In this document: piece by piece, positions 8,440-17,115 of the stretch
Layout of the letters: each line of letters starts with the position of its first letter
How positions within the stretch are numbered: position 1 is the first letter of the stretch
NCBI GenBank assembly: GCA_001804805.1
Contig: MHBH01000043.1
Span: 40,553-104,552, forward strand
From: Lentisphaerae bacterium GWF2_49_21
GTDB taxonomy: Bacteria; Verrucomicrobiota; Lentisphaeria; Victivallales; GWF2-50-93
Length of the DNA stretch: 64,000 bases
Reading direction: 5' to 3'
Position numbers and translations under genes: made by a program
The notes under the pieces: generated by a model
What the model was told of the DNA's origin: nothing
Seen by the model: the letters and a program-made list of their open reading frames with translations, nothing else
Databases searched by the model: none

Positions 8440-9315
8440 TTATTTCCTCCCAGCAAAACCTTCCTTGACTATATTCCATACCCCGTCCGCCATTCTCTCG
8501 TGCCCGTAATTTGAAAGATGAAGTCCGTCCGCACTTCTGGCGTCACCAGTGATAAATCCGGAGAAAACCCGCCGTGGAACAAGATATACTCCGTATTTTT
8601 TGCACAGCTCACGCTGTACTGAACAGAAAGCACTGCTGAATGGCGGCAAGGGAACTTCAAACATGACAACGGTCCGTCCTGGCAGACACACCTTCTTGAG
8701 AAGCTTCTCCATGTCCTCCCTGAACTGTCTCAGCGGGAACCTGCGGAGTATGTCGTTGCCACCTATTTCAAGCAGTACAAATGCCTTTTCATCCTTGATG
8801 CCGTCGGCACTGGACAAGGCCGTTGAGAATACTGCTCCACCTACGGCAAGATTCACAGTTTTTATCCCGTATTTCTGCTGAATGACATCCGTCCATCTCT
8901 TCTCACCCTGGAATCCGATCCCTGCGCTGATCGAATCGCCGACCACGTAAAGCTTGTCGAAATTCCCTGCGGGGATTCGGGGAACGATCCAATGCGTGCC
9001 TTCGACAAGGGCCGCGGTCACACAAAGCATAGCCAGAACAACTTTCAGCAATATGACAGCTTTTTTAACAGTATCATTTTCCAGATGCACAAGTACAAGC
9101 AGGAAGAATATCGCCACAAGGATTATAGAAGGCAGGAAGGGAAGAGGGATTGAAGCCGTAAAAATTCCGATCAGTCCAACGAGCAGCCCCACCCTGAAAA
9201 TGATCTTGACAAGCAGGTTCTTGTCAAAAAAAGAAAGCAGTACTGAAAACAGGATCAATCCAATCCCGCTGTAGAACGACCACCCCGATCCAAAATGCAT
9301 TACCAGAGGATTCAT
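8440..9315 (-). CDS. membrane-anchored SGNH/GDSL-family hydrolase
   Basis: A 291-residue protein with about three N-terminal membrane segments (to about residue 105) followed by an SGNH hydrolase domain. Block I is VVGDSISAGIGF (catalytic Ser), block II NLAVGGA, block III LLEIGGNDIL and block V DGLHLSNYGHERM (catalytic Asp/His). It probably removes acyl groups from an envelope lipid or glycan, but the substrate is not shown. The start at 9315 was chosen because longer frames run into the RNase R gene. It follows RNase R on the same strand, the gap being filled by a perfect hairpin at 9316-9340. Confidence 0.8.
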   Translation of the reverse strand: MNPLVMHFGSGWSFYSGIGLILFSVLLSFFDKNLLVKIIFRVGLLVGLIGIFTASIPLPFLPSIILVAIFFLLVLVHLENDTVKKAVILLKVVLAMLCVTAALVEGTHWIVPRIPAGNFDKLYVVGDSISAGIGFQGEKRWTDVIQQKYGIKTVNLAVGGAVFSTALSSADGIKDEKAFVLLEIGGNDILRRFPLRQFREDMEKLLKKVCLPGRTVVMFEVPLPPFSSAFCSVQRELCKKYGVYLVPRRVFSGFITGDARSADGLHLSNYGHERMADGVWNIVKEGFAGRK

Positions 9316-9340
9316 AAAAAATTTTCTCTGAAAATTTTTT
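9316..9340. terminator. gap-filling hairpin between rnr and the SGNH gene
   Basis: Perfect 11-bp stem, arms AAAAAATTTTC and GAAAATTTTTT around the three-base loop TCT. It starts on the base beside the downstream start codon and ends inside the rnr stop codon. The A-run/T-run layout could act as a weak terminator on either strand. Confidence 0.6.
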
Positions 9341-11345
9341 AATACGCGACCGGCCTGAAGAGTGCGCTGCCTTTGATGAGGTCGATGTGCTCCGGCATCA
9401 CGTAGATGAAATCGCCGCATTTGTACTTCGAATGGGTTCCGCTCGTTATGAACTTGCTCTTGCGCTTCTTGTAGGCGAACCCAAGATATTCAACCGGAAT
9501 GAATGACAATATCCCCAGATCAGGAATGAAAACTCCGAGCCCTGCGGCTGAAATCTTCCGTATCACACCCTCAAAACAGTCTATGTCCGCCTCAAGCAGT
9601 TTCTCTTTGAGATAATGCAGCTTGAGGCGGTCGTTTGCCGCATAATACGCCTCGTCATTGTTCTGCTCCTTCTCCGAACATTCCAACGCGATCCTCGCAA
9701 CTTCATCCTTGCCTCTCATCTTGCCGGCAAAATCCACGGCCCAGAGCTGCTGGTGGACAAGCAGGTCGGGATACCGACGGATAGGACTCGTGAAATGGCA
9801 GTATGTCCCTTTGCCCAATCCGTAATGCAGCTGGTTCTTCTCATGGTAGGTGGCCCGCTGAAGTGAACGCAGGAACGCATCCATGATCACCTGCTTCCGA
9901 TGATCGTCCGGAAGCTTTGAGAGAAAATGGTTGCACGCCTTACGGCTTCCCAGATCACCTGTATGAAGCCCGAAAGTTTCCTCGACAAATCCCGAAAACT
10001 CCTGCTGCTTCTCATCGGTAGGTTCGGGATGGATCCTGAAAATACCTGGAATGTTCCGCCTGACAAGCTCCTTCGCGACCTCGACATTTGCCGCAAGCAT
10101 GCACTCCTCGACGAGCATGTCCGATTCGGTCTGGACTTCACGCCGCAGCCCTTTGATTTTTTTCGTGACATCGTCACAAAGCACTCTGATCTCAGTGGTG
10201 GAAAGCTGCAGGAATTGCTCCATCTCCCTGCGGTAATGCCTCATTTTCCTCGTCAACTCGACAAGCATTTTCATATGATGCGCAATTTCCGGCTCCCAGC
10301 TGCACGGTTTGCCGTCGATAAAATCCTGGACCTCGTCGAATGTAAGCCTCTTCGCGATCCTCAGACGGCTGTGCACCCTTCTGGAACGGATAATCATTCC
10401 AGTATGCGCGTCAACTGTAAAAATCACGCTGTGACAGTATGACTTCTTGCCGGGGATAAGACTTATCGTCTGGGTGATGTCCTTCGGCAGCATAGGAAGC
10501 GTGTTGCCGGGGATATATGATGTAAAGGATCTTTTTTTCGCCTTGATGTCCCATTCTGAATCGTGCCATATCCATGCTGCGACATCCGCAATATGGATAC
10601 CAAGATCCATTTCATTTTTTTCTTTTCCTGGCCTGATAGAAATCGAGTCGTCGAAGTCCTTAGCGTCCGGAGGATCAATTGTCATGCAGACAAGATCCGA
10701 CATGTCCTCCCTGTCGACCTGGATTGGTTCTATCTGGGCTGCCTTCTCCCAGTCCTCAGCGGAATATGGCGGACAAAGCCCGTATTCTTTAATTACTGCG
10801 GCGATGTCGGATTCTACTGTGCCCGCCTGTCCGATCGTAGATTTAAGCGTGCCCCGATGTTCCCTATCCTGAAACCTGCCTCCAGACATCTGCCCCCTGG
10901 CACCTGCCTCCTGCCCCCCGACACCTGACACCTTTCCCGTTTCTTCCAGCTCTATCTCGACCCAGTCGCCTTTTCTGGCGTTCTTGATGCTTCCGTTAAT
11001 CGTGATGTCGCCCTGGAGTTTTTTGGAAAGCGGTCTGACTTTTCTTCCGGCGATCAGTTCACCGACAACAGTCTTCCTGGAACGTTCTATGATTTCGGCA
11101 ATTCTTCCGGCAGGCCCTTTCATGTTCGGCCTCTGCTCCCGGAGAAAACTTACTTTGACAATGTCACCGTCAATGGCGTTGTCCAGAAATCGCGGAGGAA
11201 TGAAAATATCCTGGGTTCCATCTTTCGGTGTGACAAATCCGAGACCGCCAGCGGAAACGCTCAGTTTCCCCTCGACAAAAGTCTCCTTCTGCTCTTCTCT
11301 TCTATGCTTTTCCAGCTTATGCCGCCATTTTGCCATGTTCAACAA
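9339..11345 (-). CDS. rnr: ribonuclease R
   Basis: A 668-residue 3'-5' exoribonuclease of the RNB family, which degrades structured RNA. An N-terminal cold-shock/OB domain (GLGFVTPKDGTQDIFIPP, about 33-70) is followed by a second OB region, the RNB catalytic core with MTIDPPDAKDFDDSIS at about 221-236 (D224, D230, D232, D233) and a C-terminal S1-type domain (GVIRKISAAGLGVFIPDLG). It is shorter than the roughly 800 residues of E. coli RNase R. Residues about 138-160 (GVGGQEAGARGQMSGG) are encoded by a 63-bp array of 7-bp units at 10869-10931, an in-frame intrusion between the OB domains and the catalytic core. Confidence 0.93.
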   Translation of the reverse strand: MLNMAKWRHKLEKHRREEQKETFVEGKLSVSAGGLGFVTPKDGTQDIFIPPRFLDNAIDGDIVKVSFLREQRPNMKGPAGRIAEIIERSRKTVVGELIAGRKVRPLSKKLQGDITINGSIKNARKGDWVEIELEETGKVSGVGGQEAGARGQMSGGRFQDREHRGTLKSTIGQAGTVESDIAAVIKEYGLCPPYSAEDWEKAAQIEPIQVDREDMSDLVCMTIDPPDAKDFDDSISIRPGKEKNEMDLGIHIADVAAWIWHDSEWDIKAKKRSFTSYIPGNTLPMLPKDITQTISLIPGKKSYCHSVIFTVDAHTGMIIRSRRVHSRLRIAKRLTFDEVQDFIDGKPCSWEPEIAHHMKMLVELTRKMRHYRREMEQFLQLSTTEIRVLCDDVTKKIKGLRREVQTESDMLVEECMLAANVEVAKELVRRNIPGIFRIHPEPTDEKQQEFSGFVEETFGLHTGDLGSRKACNHFLSKLPDDHRKQVIMDAFLRSLQRATYHEKNQLHYGLGKGTYCHFTSPIRRYPDLLVHQQLWAVDFAGKMRGKDEVARIALECSEKEQNNDEAYYAANDRLKLHYLKEKLLEADIDCFEGVIRKISAAGLGVFIPDLGILSFIPVEYLGFAYKKRKSKFITSGTHSKYKCGDFIYVMPEHIDLIKGSALFRPVAY
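10869..10931. repeat. 63-bp heptamer array inside rnr
   Basis: Nine 7-bp units on the plus strand: CTGAAAC, CTGCCTC, CAGACAT, CTGCCCC, CTGGCAC, CTGCCTC, CTGCCCC, CCGACAC, CTGACAC. The total of 63 bases keeps the reading frame. Confidence 0.75.
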
Positions 11346-11741
11346 CCCTTAATGTCCTTTCATATTCATCGCAATATACTAATTTGTCTAAAGTATGTCG
11401 GGTTTTAACCCGACGATTAATTGGCGGTTTAAAAACCGCCTTACTTTAAGATCGTAATTTGGAATAAGAACATGCCTTACGGCATTAACTACAAACAAAT
11501 TAATCAAGAACACGTCTTGCGACGTTAACTACAAACGAATTCACAAGAATCTAATTGCATAAGTTCGTAGTTAAGCTCGCAAGAGCTGTTCTCCTGTTTC
11601 TGTATCGGCCAGGATTTATTCGCCAATGGCGATATGACCGAGTTACTTCTTTGCATTTTTCCCGTTTCACCCTTATTTTATATCTTTAATCCTTTATTTA
11701 CATTTATTTGCGTATTATTTTCACAAAATCAATTGGTAATT
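11346..11741. repeat. 396-base gap with class E/B and class A hairpins
   Basis: Two adjacent hairpins at 11391-11452: GTCGGG/CCCGAC and GGCGGTTT/AAACCGCC, ending in TTACTTTAAG. Then two minus-oriented class A elements at 11466-11495 (stem ATGCC/GGCAT) and 11506-11535 (ACGTC/GACGT), and a plus-oriented one at 11564-11592 (AGCTC/GAGCT, loop GCAA). The last about 100 bases before panB are A/T-rich and may hold its promoter. Confidence 0.75.
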
Positions 11742-12548
11742 ATGGACATCCAGAAGAAAATCACGACCCGGTATTTCCGGCAGAAAAAGGAAAAAGGCGA
11801 GAAGATACTGTCACTGACCGCCTATGACGCCCCGACTGCGAAGTTCGCGGAGGAGTGCGGCATAGAACTCCTCCTTGTCGGAGATTCACTCGGTATGGCA
11901 CTGCTCGGCTACAAGAGCACCATACCCGTCACCATCGAACAGTCCCTCCACCACTGCGCCGCCGTCGCACGCGGTGCGAAATTCGCATTCATCGTCGGCG
12001 ACATGCCGTTCATGACCTACCATCCGAGCGTCAAGACGGCGATGACCAATGCCGCCAGATACATACAGGAGGCAGGAGTAGACGGAGTGAAGCTTGAAGG
12101 CGGCAAGGTCATATCCAAAACCATAACCCGACTTGTCGGGGCCGGTGTACCGGTAATGGGCCATATCGGACTTCTCCCCCAGAGCGTCCTCACCCAGGGC
12201 GGTTACCGCATAGCCGGCAAGACCAAGGATGAAGAACAGCGTCTCATCGAAGACGCGAAAGCCGTCGAGGATGCAGGAGCTTTCTGCATCGTCCTCGAAT
12301 GCATCCCCGCAGAATTGAGCGCACGCATAACCGCATCATTGAAAATTCCGACGATCGGAATCGGTGCAGGCCCGAAGTGCGACGGCCAGATCCAGGTGGT
12401 CAACGACATACTCGGAATGTTCACCGACTTCATTCCGAAACATGCGAAACGCTATGCCAACCTCAGCGAAGAGATGAAAAAGGCCTTCACGGCATATGCC
12501 AGCGAAGTAAGCTCCGGCAAGTTCCCGGGGAAGGAAAATTCGTTCTGA
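11742..12548 (+). CDS. panB: 3-methyl-2-oxobutanoate hydroxymethyltransferase
   Basis: A 268-residue TIM-barrel enzyme that makes ketopantoate for pantothenate and CoA from 2-oxoisovalerate and methylene-tetrahydrofolate. LLVGDSLGMALLGYKST (metal-binding Asp), FIVGDMPFMTYH, VKLEGGK and PTIGIGAGPKCDGQIQV are diagnostic. The start at 11742 gives the normal family length; a 36-residue upstream extension is hydrophobic and unlike PanB. No other pan gene is in the window, and it is flanked on both sides by hairpin-repeat clusters. Confidence 0.94.
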   Translation: MDIQKKITTRYFRQKKEKGEKILSLTAYDAPTAKFAEECGIELLLVGDSLGMALLGYKSTIPVTIEQSLHHCAAVARGAKFAFIVGDMPFMTYHPSVKTAMTNAARYIQEAGVDGVKLEGGKVISKTITRLVGAGVPVMGHIGLLPQSVLTQGGYRIAGKTKDEEQRLIEDAKAVEDAGAFCIVLECIPAELSARITASLKIPTIGIGAGPKCDGQIQVVNDILGMFTDFIPKHAKRYANLSEEMKKAFTAYASEVSSGKFPGKENSF

Positions 12549-12918
12549 CCGGAGCGCTGGCGTCCCGCCGGCATTACTATTCTTCGAACCGCTTAATAAA
12601 TTCCGAAATTCAGAAAAGAATCCAAGAACATGCCTTACGGCATTGACTACAAACAAATCAATCAAGAACACGTCTTGCGACGTTGACTACAAACATATTC
12701 AATCTTCAAGAAATTAATTGTATCCGTTCGTAGCGGCCTACTGCGGTGGCTGCAGTTTTATCAATAAGAAACTTTTACCGGTAAAGTAGGGCGGTCATTC
12801 CTGGCCGCCATCTTGTCGGGCTGGAAGGCCCGACATACTTGTTGTGAAGTTACTATATCGATGAAAGCTAAACGGTATAAGCTCGCAAGAGCTGTTCTTA
12901 TCCTGTCTTATTTCAGAA
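12549..12918. repeat. 370-base gap with class D, A and E hairpins
   Basis: Class D (GCTGGC/GCCGGC, loop region GTCCC) at 12551-12572; minus-oriented class A at 12624-12653 (ATGCC/GGCAT) and 12664-12693 (ACGTC/GACGT); a leader from about 12731, shared with 20.94 kb, running into two class E hairpins at 12784-12841 (GGCGGTCA/TGGCCGCC with loop TTCC, then GTCGGGC/GCCCGAC with loop region TGGAAG); and class A with AGCTC/GAGCT at 12879-12900. Confidence 0.78.
12731..12841. repeat. 110-bp repeat, copy 1
   Basis: From GTAGCGGCC through the constant GCAGTTTTATCAATA, AAACTTTTACCGG and the class E hairpin, this stretch matches 20939-21031 at most positions. Copy 1 keeps the second hairpin intact and copy 2 does not. 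Confidence 0.7.
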
Positions 12919-13617
12919 TTATCTGTCCAGATAGGTTTCCGCTATCTTCAGATCCTCCGGATAGGTGATCTTTAAATTCGGCAGCTTGTATTCGAAAAGA
13001 TAAGGTTTTTGGCCGGCCATCTCCATGACGGCGGAATCGTCTGTCAGCTCAAGTTCCTTTGCAAATGCCCGCACATAGGCGGCCATCAGGCTTTCAAGCG
13101 GGAATATCTGAGGAGTCTCGACCTGCCAGATGCAGCTGCGGTCAAGAGTCCTGATGACGATGCACTTCCTGTTCGACTGTTTAACGGTATCTGTCATTCT
13201 CTTTGCAACAACCGCCCCGCCATGCCGCCTTGCAGCCCTGTATGCGGGAATCAGAAGCTCCGACCTGGCGAGAGGACGCGCCGCATCGTGGACCGCCACA
13301 AACTTCGCCGTCAGGGGAAGTATTGAAAGACCGCTCATCACAGAATGCATCCTGGTCTTTCCGCCATACGCGATCCTCACATCGACCCCGGGGAGATATT
13401 TCCGGATGGCGTCCGCGAACTCCGCAGTTTCAGATTTTTTAACGACAAGGACGAGGTTTCCCGGCGGACATAGCCCATGGAAGTTCTTCAATGAATGTAT
13501 GAAGACCGGGACACCTGCGAGTTTCGCAAGGAGCTTGTTCCCCCTACCAAATCTTGAACCGCTCCCGCCGGCCACGACCACAATTCCAAGTTCCGGATTT
13601 ACTTTGTAGTTAATCAT
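12919..13617 (-). CDS. ispD: 2-C-methyl-D-erythritol 4-phosphate cytidylyltransferase
   Basis: A 232-residue enzyme of the non-mevalonate isoprenoid pathway. The N-terminal nucleotide motif VVVAGGSGSRFGRGNKLLA, the VAVHDAARPL metal-binding block and the C-terminal TDDSAVMEMAG are typical of IspD. ispF is not adjacent. It lies 49 bases after the lipoprotein gene at 13667, with a heptamer array in the gap. Confidence 0.93.
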   Translation of the reverse strand: MINYKVNPELGIVVVAGGSGSRFGRGNKLLAKLAGVPVFIHSLKNFHGLCPPGNLVLVVKKSETAEFADAIRKYLPGVDVRIAYGGKTRMHSVMSGLSILPLTAKFVAVHDAARPLARSELLIPAYRAARRHGGAVVAKRMTDTVKQSNRKCIVIRTLDRSCIWQVETPQIFPLESLMAAYVRAFAKELELTDDSAVMEMAGQKPYLFEYKLPNLKITYPEDLKIAETYLDR

Positions 13618-13631
13618 ATTATCTCAAACTT

Positions 13632-13666
13632 CTGATTACTGATCACTGTTTACTGATTACTGTATT
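13632..13666. repeat. heptamer array (CTGNTNA type)
   Basis: Five successive 7-bp units, CTGATTA, CTGATCA, CTGTTTA, CTGATTA, CTGTATT, occupy most of the gap between the lipoprotein stop and the ispD start. Confidence 0.65.
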
Positions 13667-14293
13667 TTACTTCGTCGGCGTCACATCCGGCCTTAGGTCA
13701 TGTACTAAGTCCATAGCGCAACGGTAATACAATCCCATGGTAATCCTAGACCAGTTGATGTGATCGATGAGCGATGATATGGGCGAAAGGAATGAAATAC
13801 CCCAGTCCGAATCAAGCGACCAGGTATTTCCGGAATACAGGAGCCTACCATCCCTGGTATCATAGATGTTGATCTTAAGCATCACATATGAATACGCCGC
13901 AAAAATGAACCAGAAATGATCCTGGGTGATGACTTCGCCGACAATCACGGCGTCGCTGTTCTGCTGGCGGGCGACCTTCAGTGCGTCTGAAGAGCAGAAA
14001 GGCCTTGCAACCAGCTTGTCCGTCTCATCAGGATTCGTGCATGGGCCTATGAGGGAGAATCCCTGGAACATGGCCAGTCGCGCCCTCTCGGAGGCCTCCT
14101 GATACCATGTAGTGTTCTTGAAAGGATAGATCGTGAATGATTTCGGGTAGTTTTTGGTGAAACCGTAGTTGTTGGCGTCGACTGTCCTGTAGGTGTTGTG
14201 GCCGTCATACGTCATCGCATGGAACGTCCCGCATCCGGAACAGAATATGGCACAGAATGCCAATAGGATGAGTGACAGATATATTCTCTTCAT
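13667..14293 (-). CDS. lipoprotein, unknown
   Basis: A 208-residue lipoprotein with a hydrophobic leader and lipobox FCSGC (Cys21). The mature region contains SFTIYPFKNTTWYQEAS and a later NSDAVIVGEVITQDHFW, a pattern that reminds me of GNA1162-type and similar outer-membrane-associated lipoproteins, which I offer only as a weak resemblance. It ends beside a heptamer array and is divergent from the lipoprotein gene at 14448, with a possible shared regulatory gap. Confidence 0.7.
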   Translation of the reverse strand: MKRIYLSLILLAFCAIFCSGCGTFHAMTYDGHNTYRTVDANNYGFTKNYPKSFTIYPFKNTTWYQEASERARLAMFQGFSLIGPCTNPDETDKLVARPFCSSDALKVARQQNSDAVIVGEVITQDHFWFIFAAYSYVMLKINIYDTRDGRLLYSGNTWSLDSDWGISFLSPISSLIDHINWSRITMGLYYRCAMDLVHDLRPDVTPTK

Positions 14294-14376
14294 AATTCTC
14301 CCTGCTGTTACATTAATCCGGTTATTATAATACAGGATCCAAGTTTATAAAGTTTGCTTAAGAAGAATTTATATTG

Positions 14377-14400
14377 AAAAAATCCCGAAAAGGATTTTTT
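14377..14400. terminator. symmetric A/T hairpin between divergent lipoprotein genes
   Basis: Arms AAAAAATCC and GGATTTTTT around CGAAAA. It has intrinsic-terminator shape on both strands, yet lies upstream of both genes, so it may instead work in leader transcripts. Confidence 0.5.
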
Positions 14401-14447
14401 GACATTAAGGGGAGGAGGCCATATAATATAAAAAAAAAGGAATTCCA

Positions 14448-14987
14448 ATGAAAAGAATACTGATTATCTTGATGGCATTACTGTTTGCTGCCGGATGCGG
14501 AGAGAAGAAGACCTCCAGCTTGAAAAACAACGTCCTCAGCGCAAGGACCAGCTTCGCACAAGGTGATTTCAACCTTAGCACCCCCAAAGGATGGACATAT
14601 CAGGATAAAGAATCGACCAAGGATGCATTCACCTACAAATCACCCGACGGCAAGTCCCAGCTCGTAATTACTGTGGCGCAACTTGACAAGTCGATGCCGA
14701 AGGAGGAAAAAGCGAAGTTCTTCAAGGCTTTTGTCGAAAACAGACGGAAAATGGAGACGGACGCAAAACCGTCGCCTGTCCTTTCCGACACCGTAGTCGG
14801 CACAGGTGAAGGCTTCATATACGCCAAATATGCCGGAATTGAAAAGACACAGGACCGCTGTTACGCCACGCTGATCACAGCCGAAAAGGGCAAGCTCTTC
14901 ACCCTTTGCGTGCAACGGACCGGCGTCGACAAAGAGGCCCTGACAGCCCTCTCCAATGACATCTTCTCGAACTTCAACGTAAAATAA
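14448..14987 (+). CDS. lipoprotein, unknown
   Basis: A 179-residue lipoprotein with lipobox FAAGC (Cys17). The mature part starts with a FNLSTPKGW segment and has a beta-rich layout of about 140 residues, similar in outline to small PsbP/LpqN-like lipoproteins, but no family is certain. An SD-like AAGGAATTCC precedes the ATG. Its stop codon lies in the 5' arm of a long hairpin (14986-15020) that separates it from proS. Confidence 0.72.
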   Translation: MKRILIILMALLFAAGCGEKKTSSLKNNVLSARTSFAQGDFNLSTPKGWTYQDKESTKDAFTYKSPDGKSQLVITVAQLDKSMPKEEKAKFFKAFVENRRKMETDAKPSPVLSDTVVGTGEGFIYAKYAGIEKTQDRCYATLITAEKGKLFTLCVQRTGVDKEALTALSNDIFSNFNVK

Positions 14988-15020
14988 TTTTTATTCATGG
15001 CTTCGCCAGGAATAAAAATT
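14986..15020 (+). other. stop-codon-overlapping hairpin before proS
   Basis: Arms AATTTTTATTC and GAATAAAAATT (11 bp, perfect) enclose a second short stem TGGC/GCCA with loop TTC. The T-rich arm is on the left, so it lacks the T run after the stem that an intrinsic terminator needs. It may mark an RNA processing or stability element. Confidence 0.55.
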
Positions 15021-15039
15021 ATAACTTAAGGATTAAACC

Positions 15040-16764
15040 ATGAAAATGTCGAAGCTTGTCGGCCGCCGTATTAAGGAGGCGCCAAAGGACGCGAAAACCG
15101 TCAGCCATAAGTTCATCATACGCGGTGGCTATGCCCGTCCCGTTTCTGCTGGAATCTATTCCCTGCTCCCTATCGGATTCCGCATCACCCAGAAGATCGA
15201 GAAGATCATCCGCGAGGAAATGGATGCGATCGAAGGACAGGAAGTCAAGATGCCTGTCGTCCTCCCCGCCGAACTCTGGGAGGAGTCAGGAAGATACAAG
15301 ACCGTCGGCCCGGAACTGCTGCGGTTCAAGGACAGGAACGACAAGAGCATGCTCCTGGGAATGACCCATGAGGAGGCCGTCGTGCATCTCACCCGTGGCG
15401 AAATAAACAGCTATAAGCAGCTGCCGGTCATGCTATACCAGATCCAGACGAAATACCGCGACGAGGCCAGACCGCGCGCCGGACTCATCAGGGTCCGCGA
15501 ATTCACCATGAAGGATGCGTATTCGTTCCACACATCGCAGGAATGCCTCGACAAGTATTATGAACGGGCGCACAAGGCATACGAAAACATTTTCCGCCGG
15601 GTCGGGCTCAAGGACTGCATTTCGATCAAGTCAAATCCTGGAATGATGGGAGGAAACGTCTCGCATGAGTTCATGGCCATAGCCGAATGCGGAGAAGACA
15701 CCATCTTCATTTCACCGGACGGTTCATACAAGGCAAACCGCGAAGTCGCGACAGCCGCCTGGAAATATGAGAAGGCCCCTTCCCTTCCCCTGGAAAAAGT
15801 CCACACTCCCGGCAAGAAGACCATTGAAGAGGTCGCCTCCTTCCTCGGCATGAAACCTGAGAACGCTGGAAAAGCCGTATTCTATGTCGACAACGATGAC
15901 AATCTTATCTTCGCAATGATCCGCGGAGACTTCGAGGTCAACGAGAGCAAGCTCCAGAATTTCCTAAAGACCGGAGAACTCAATTTCGCTAACGATGAAA
16001 GGATCAGGAAGGCCGGAGCCGTTCCTGGATTCGCCTCGCCGCTCTCGCTTGATCCGGCAAAGGTCAGGATAGTCGTCGACAATTCCATCGCAGGCTCATC
16101 GAACCTCATCGTCGGGGCAAACGAGGCCGACTACCACAACAAGAATTTCAATTTTGACAGGGATCTTCCTAACGCTGAAGTTACAGACATTGCGACAGTC
16201 CGCGAAGGCGATCCGTGCCCTGTCACCGGACAACCGCTCCTCCTCAAGCGCGGAATCGAAGTCGGGAACATCTTCAAGCTCGGCACTAAATATTCTGCCG
16301 CGATGAACTGCTCCTACATTGACCAGAACGGAAAGAGCAATCCGATGATCATGGGATGCTACGGAATCGGAGTCGGACGGACAATGGCTTCGGTGATTGA
16401 GCAGTCGTCGGACAATTACGGCCCTATCTGGCCGATCTCGATCGCTCCCTACCAGGTGCAGATCTGCGCATTGAGCCCGGACGACCAGAATGTCGGTGTC
16501 ACTTCTGAGAAGATCTGCAATGAGCTTACCGCACGTGGAATCGAAGTGCTCTACGACGACCGCGGCGAGAAGGCCGGATTCATGTTCAATGACGCCGACC
16601 TCATTGGAATTCCATTCCGTCTGATACTCTCGCCGAAGAACCTCCCGAACGGGATGGTGGAATTCAAGGTCAGGGGCCAGAAGGAAAGCACGTTGATTCC
16701 CCTGGACAAAATCGTGGATTTCATCGCCGACAAGGTGAAGACCGAGTTCGAGAAGTATAAGTAA
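15040..16764 (+). CDS. proS: prolyl-tRNA synthetase, bacterial type
   Basis: A 574-residue class II synthetase. Motif 1 lies near IRGGYARPVSAGIYSLLPIGFRI, motif 2 is in YRDEARPRAGLIRVREFTMKDAYSFH, and motif 3 is MGCYGIGVGRTMASVIEQ. The segment at about 230-380 between motifs 2 and 3 is the INS editing domain that removes Ala-tRNA(Pro), and the C-terminal anticodon domain begins near ISIAPYQVQICAL. The length fits the bacterial form. An SD-like TAAGGATT precedes the start. Confidence 0.96.
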   Translation: MKMSKLVGRRIKEAPKDAKTVSHKFIIRGGYARPVSAGIYSLLPIGFRITQKIEKIIREEMDAIEGQEVKMPVVLPAELWEESGRYKTVGPELLRFKDRNDKSMLLGMTHEEAVVHLTRGEINSYKQLPVMLYQIQTKYRDEARPRAGLIRVREFTMKDAYSFHTSQECLDKYYERAHKAYENIFRRVGLKDCISIKSNPGMMGGNVSHEFMAIAECGEDTIFISPDGSYKANREVATAAWKYEKAPSLPLEKVHTPGKKTIEEVASFLGMKPENAGKAVFYVDNDDNLIFAMIRGDFEVNESKLQNFLKTGELNFANDERIRKAGAVPGFASPLSLDPAKVRIVVDNSIAGSSNLIVGANEADYHNKNFNFDRDLPNAEVTDIATVREGDPCPVTGQPLLLKRGIEVGNIFKLGTKYSAAMNCSYIDQNGKSNPMIMGCYGIGVGRTMASVIEQSSDNYGPIWPISIAPYQVQICALSPDDQNVGVTSEKICNELTARGIEVLYDDRGEKAGFMFNDADLIGIPFRLILSPKNLPNGMVEFKVRGQKESTLIPLDKIVDFIADKVKTEFEKYK

Positions 16765-17115
16765 TGATTGTGGAGCGCTGGCAATTGTCTTGGCGTAGCA
16801 TCTTAGCGAAGCCAGATCTGGTCGGCAATTCTTTAATAATGTGGTACAGGCGTCTCGCCTGTAATTTTGCTTTGAACATCGAACATTCAACTTTGAACTT
16901 CCAACTTCGAACGGAAGATGAATTCAAACTACCGGAGCGCCGGCATCTTGCCGGCAACGTAACACAGGCGTCTCGCTTGTGATTTCTTAAGACTTTGTTT
17001 GTAGTTAACGCGTTCTTGCGTGTTCTTCTCAGGGCATGAAAGACAGCCAATAATGGCTTGACTACGAACAAACGCGAAAACATTATTCCCGTAAGCTCGG
17101 TTACTGGTCTTATCA
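16765..17115. repeat. 351-base gap with class F, D, heptamer and class A elements
   Basis: Class F core in minus orientation at 16795-16810, inside TGGC/GCCA; class D at 16838-16866 (ACAGGC/GCCTGT, loop region GTCTC); a heptamer array of the TNNAACN type at 16871-16913; class D at 16933-16957 (GCCGGC/GCCGGC, ATCTT) and 16961-16984; class A at 16998-17027 with the altered stem ACGC/GCGT. No gene. Confidence 0.75.

Noticed and set aside
9316..9420. Longer start for the SGNH hydrolase
   Set aside because: It would overlap the end of rnr by about 80 bases, and the extra residues are Arg/Gln-rich and atypical for a membrane protein start.
11634..11741. Upstream in-frame extension of panB
   Set aside because: The added 36 residues are hydrophobic and unlike PanB; the start at 11742 gives the normal length.
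12550..12910. Rho-independent terminators
   Set aside because: Most class A-E hairpins lack a T run after the stem and occur in both orientations, so they do not read as standard terminators. Only the class D copy at 20893-20926 has a T run.
16096..16890. Long minus-strand frame (264 codons) across proS
   Set aside because: It is the antisense shadow of proS; its sequence is His/Val/Asp-rich without domain signs, and the plus strand encodes all synthetase motifs.
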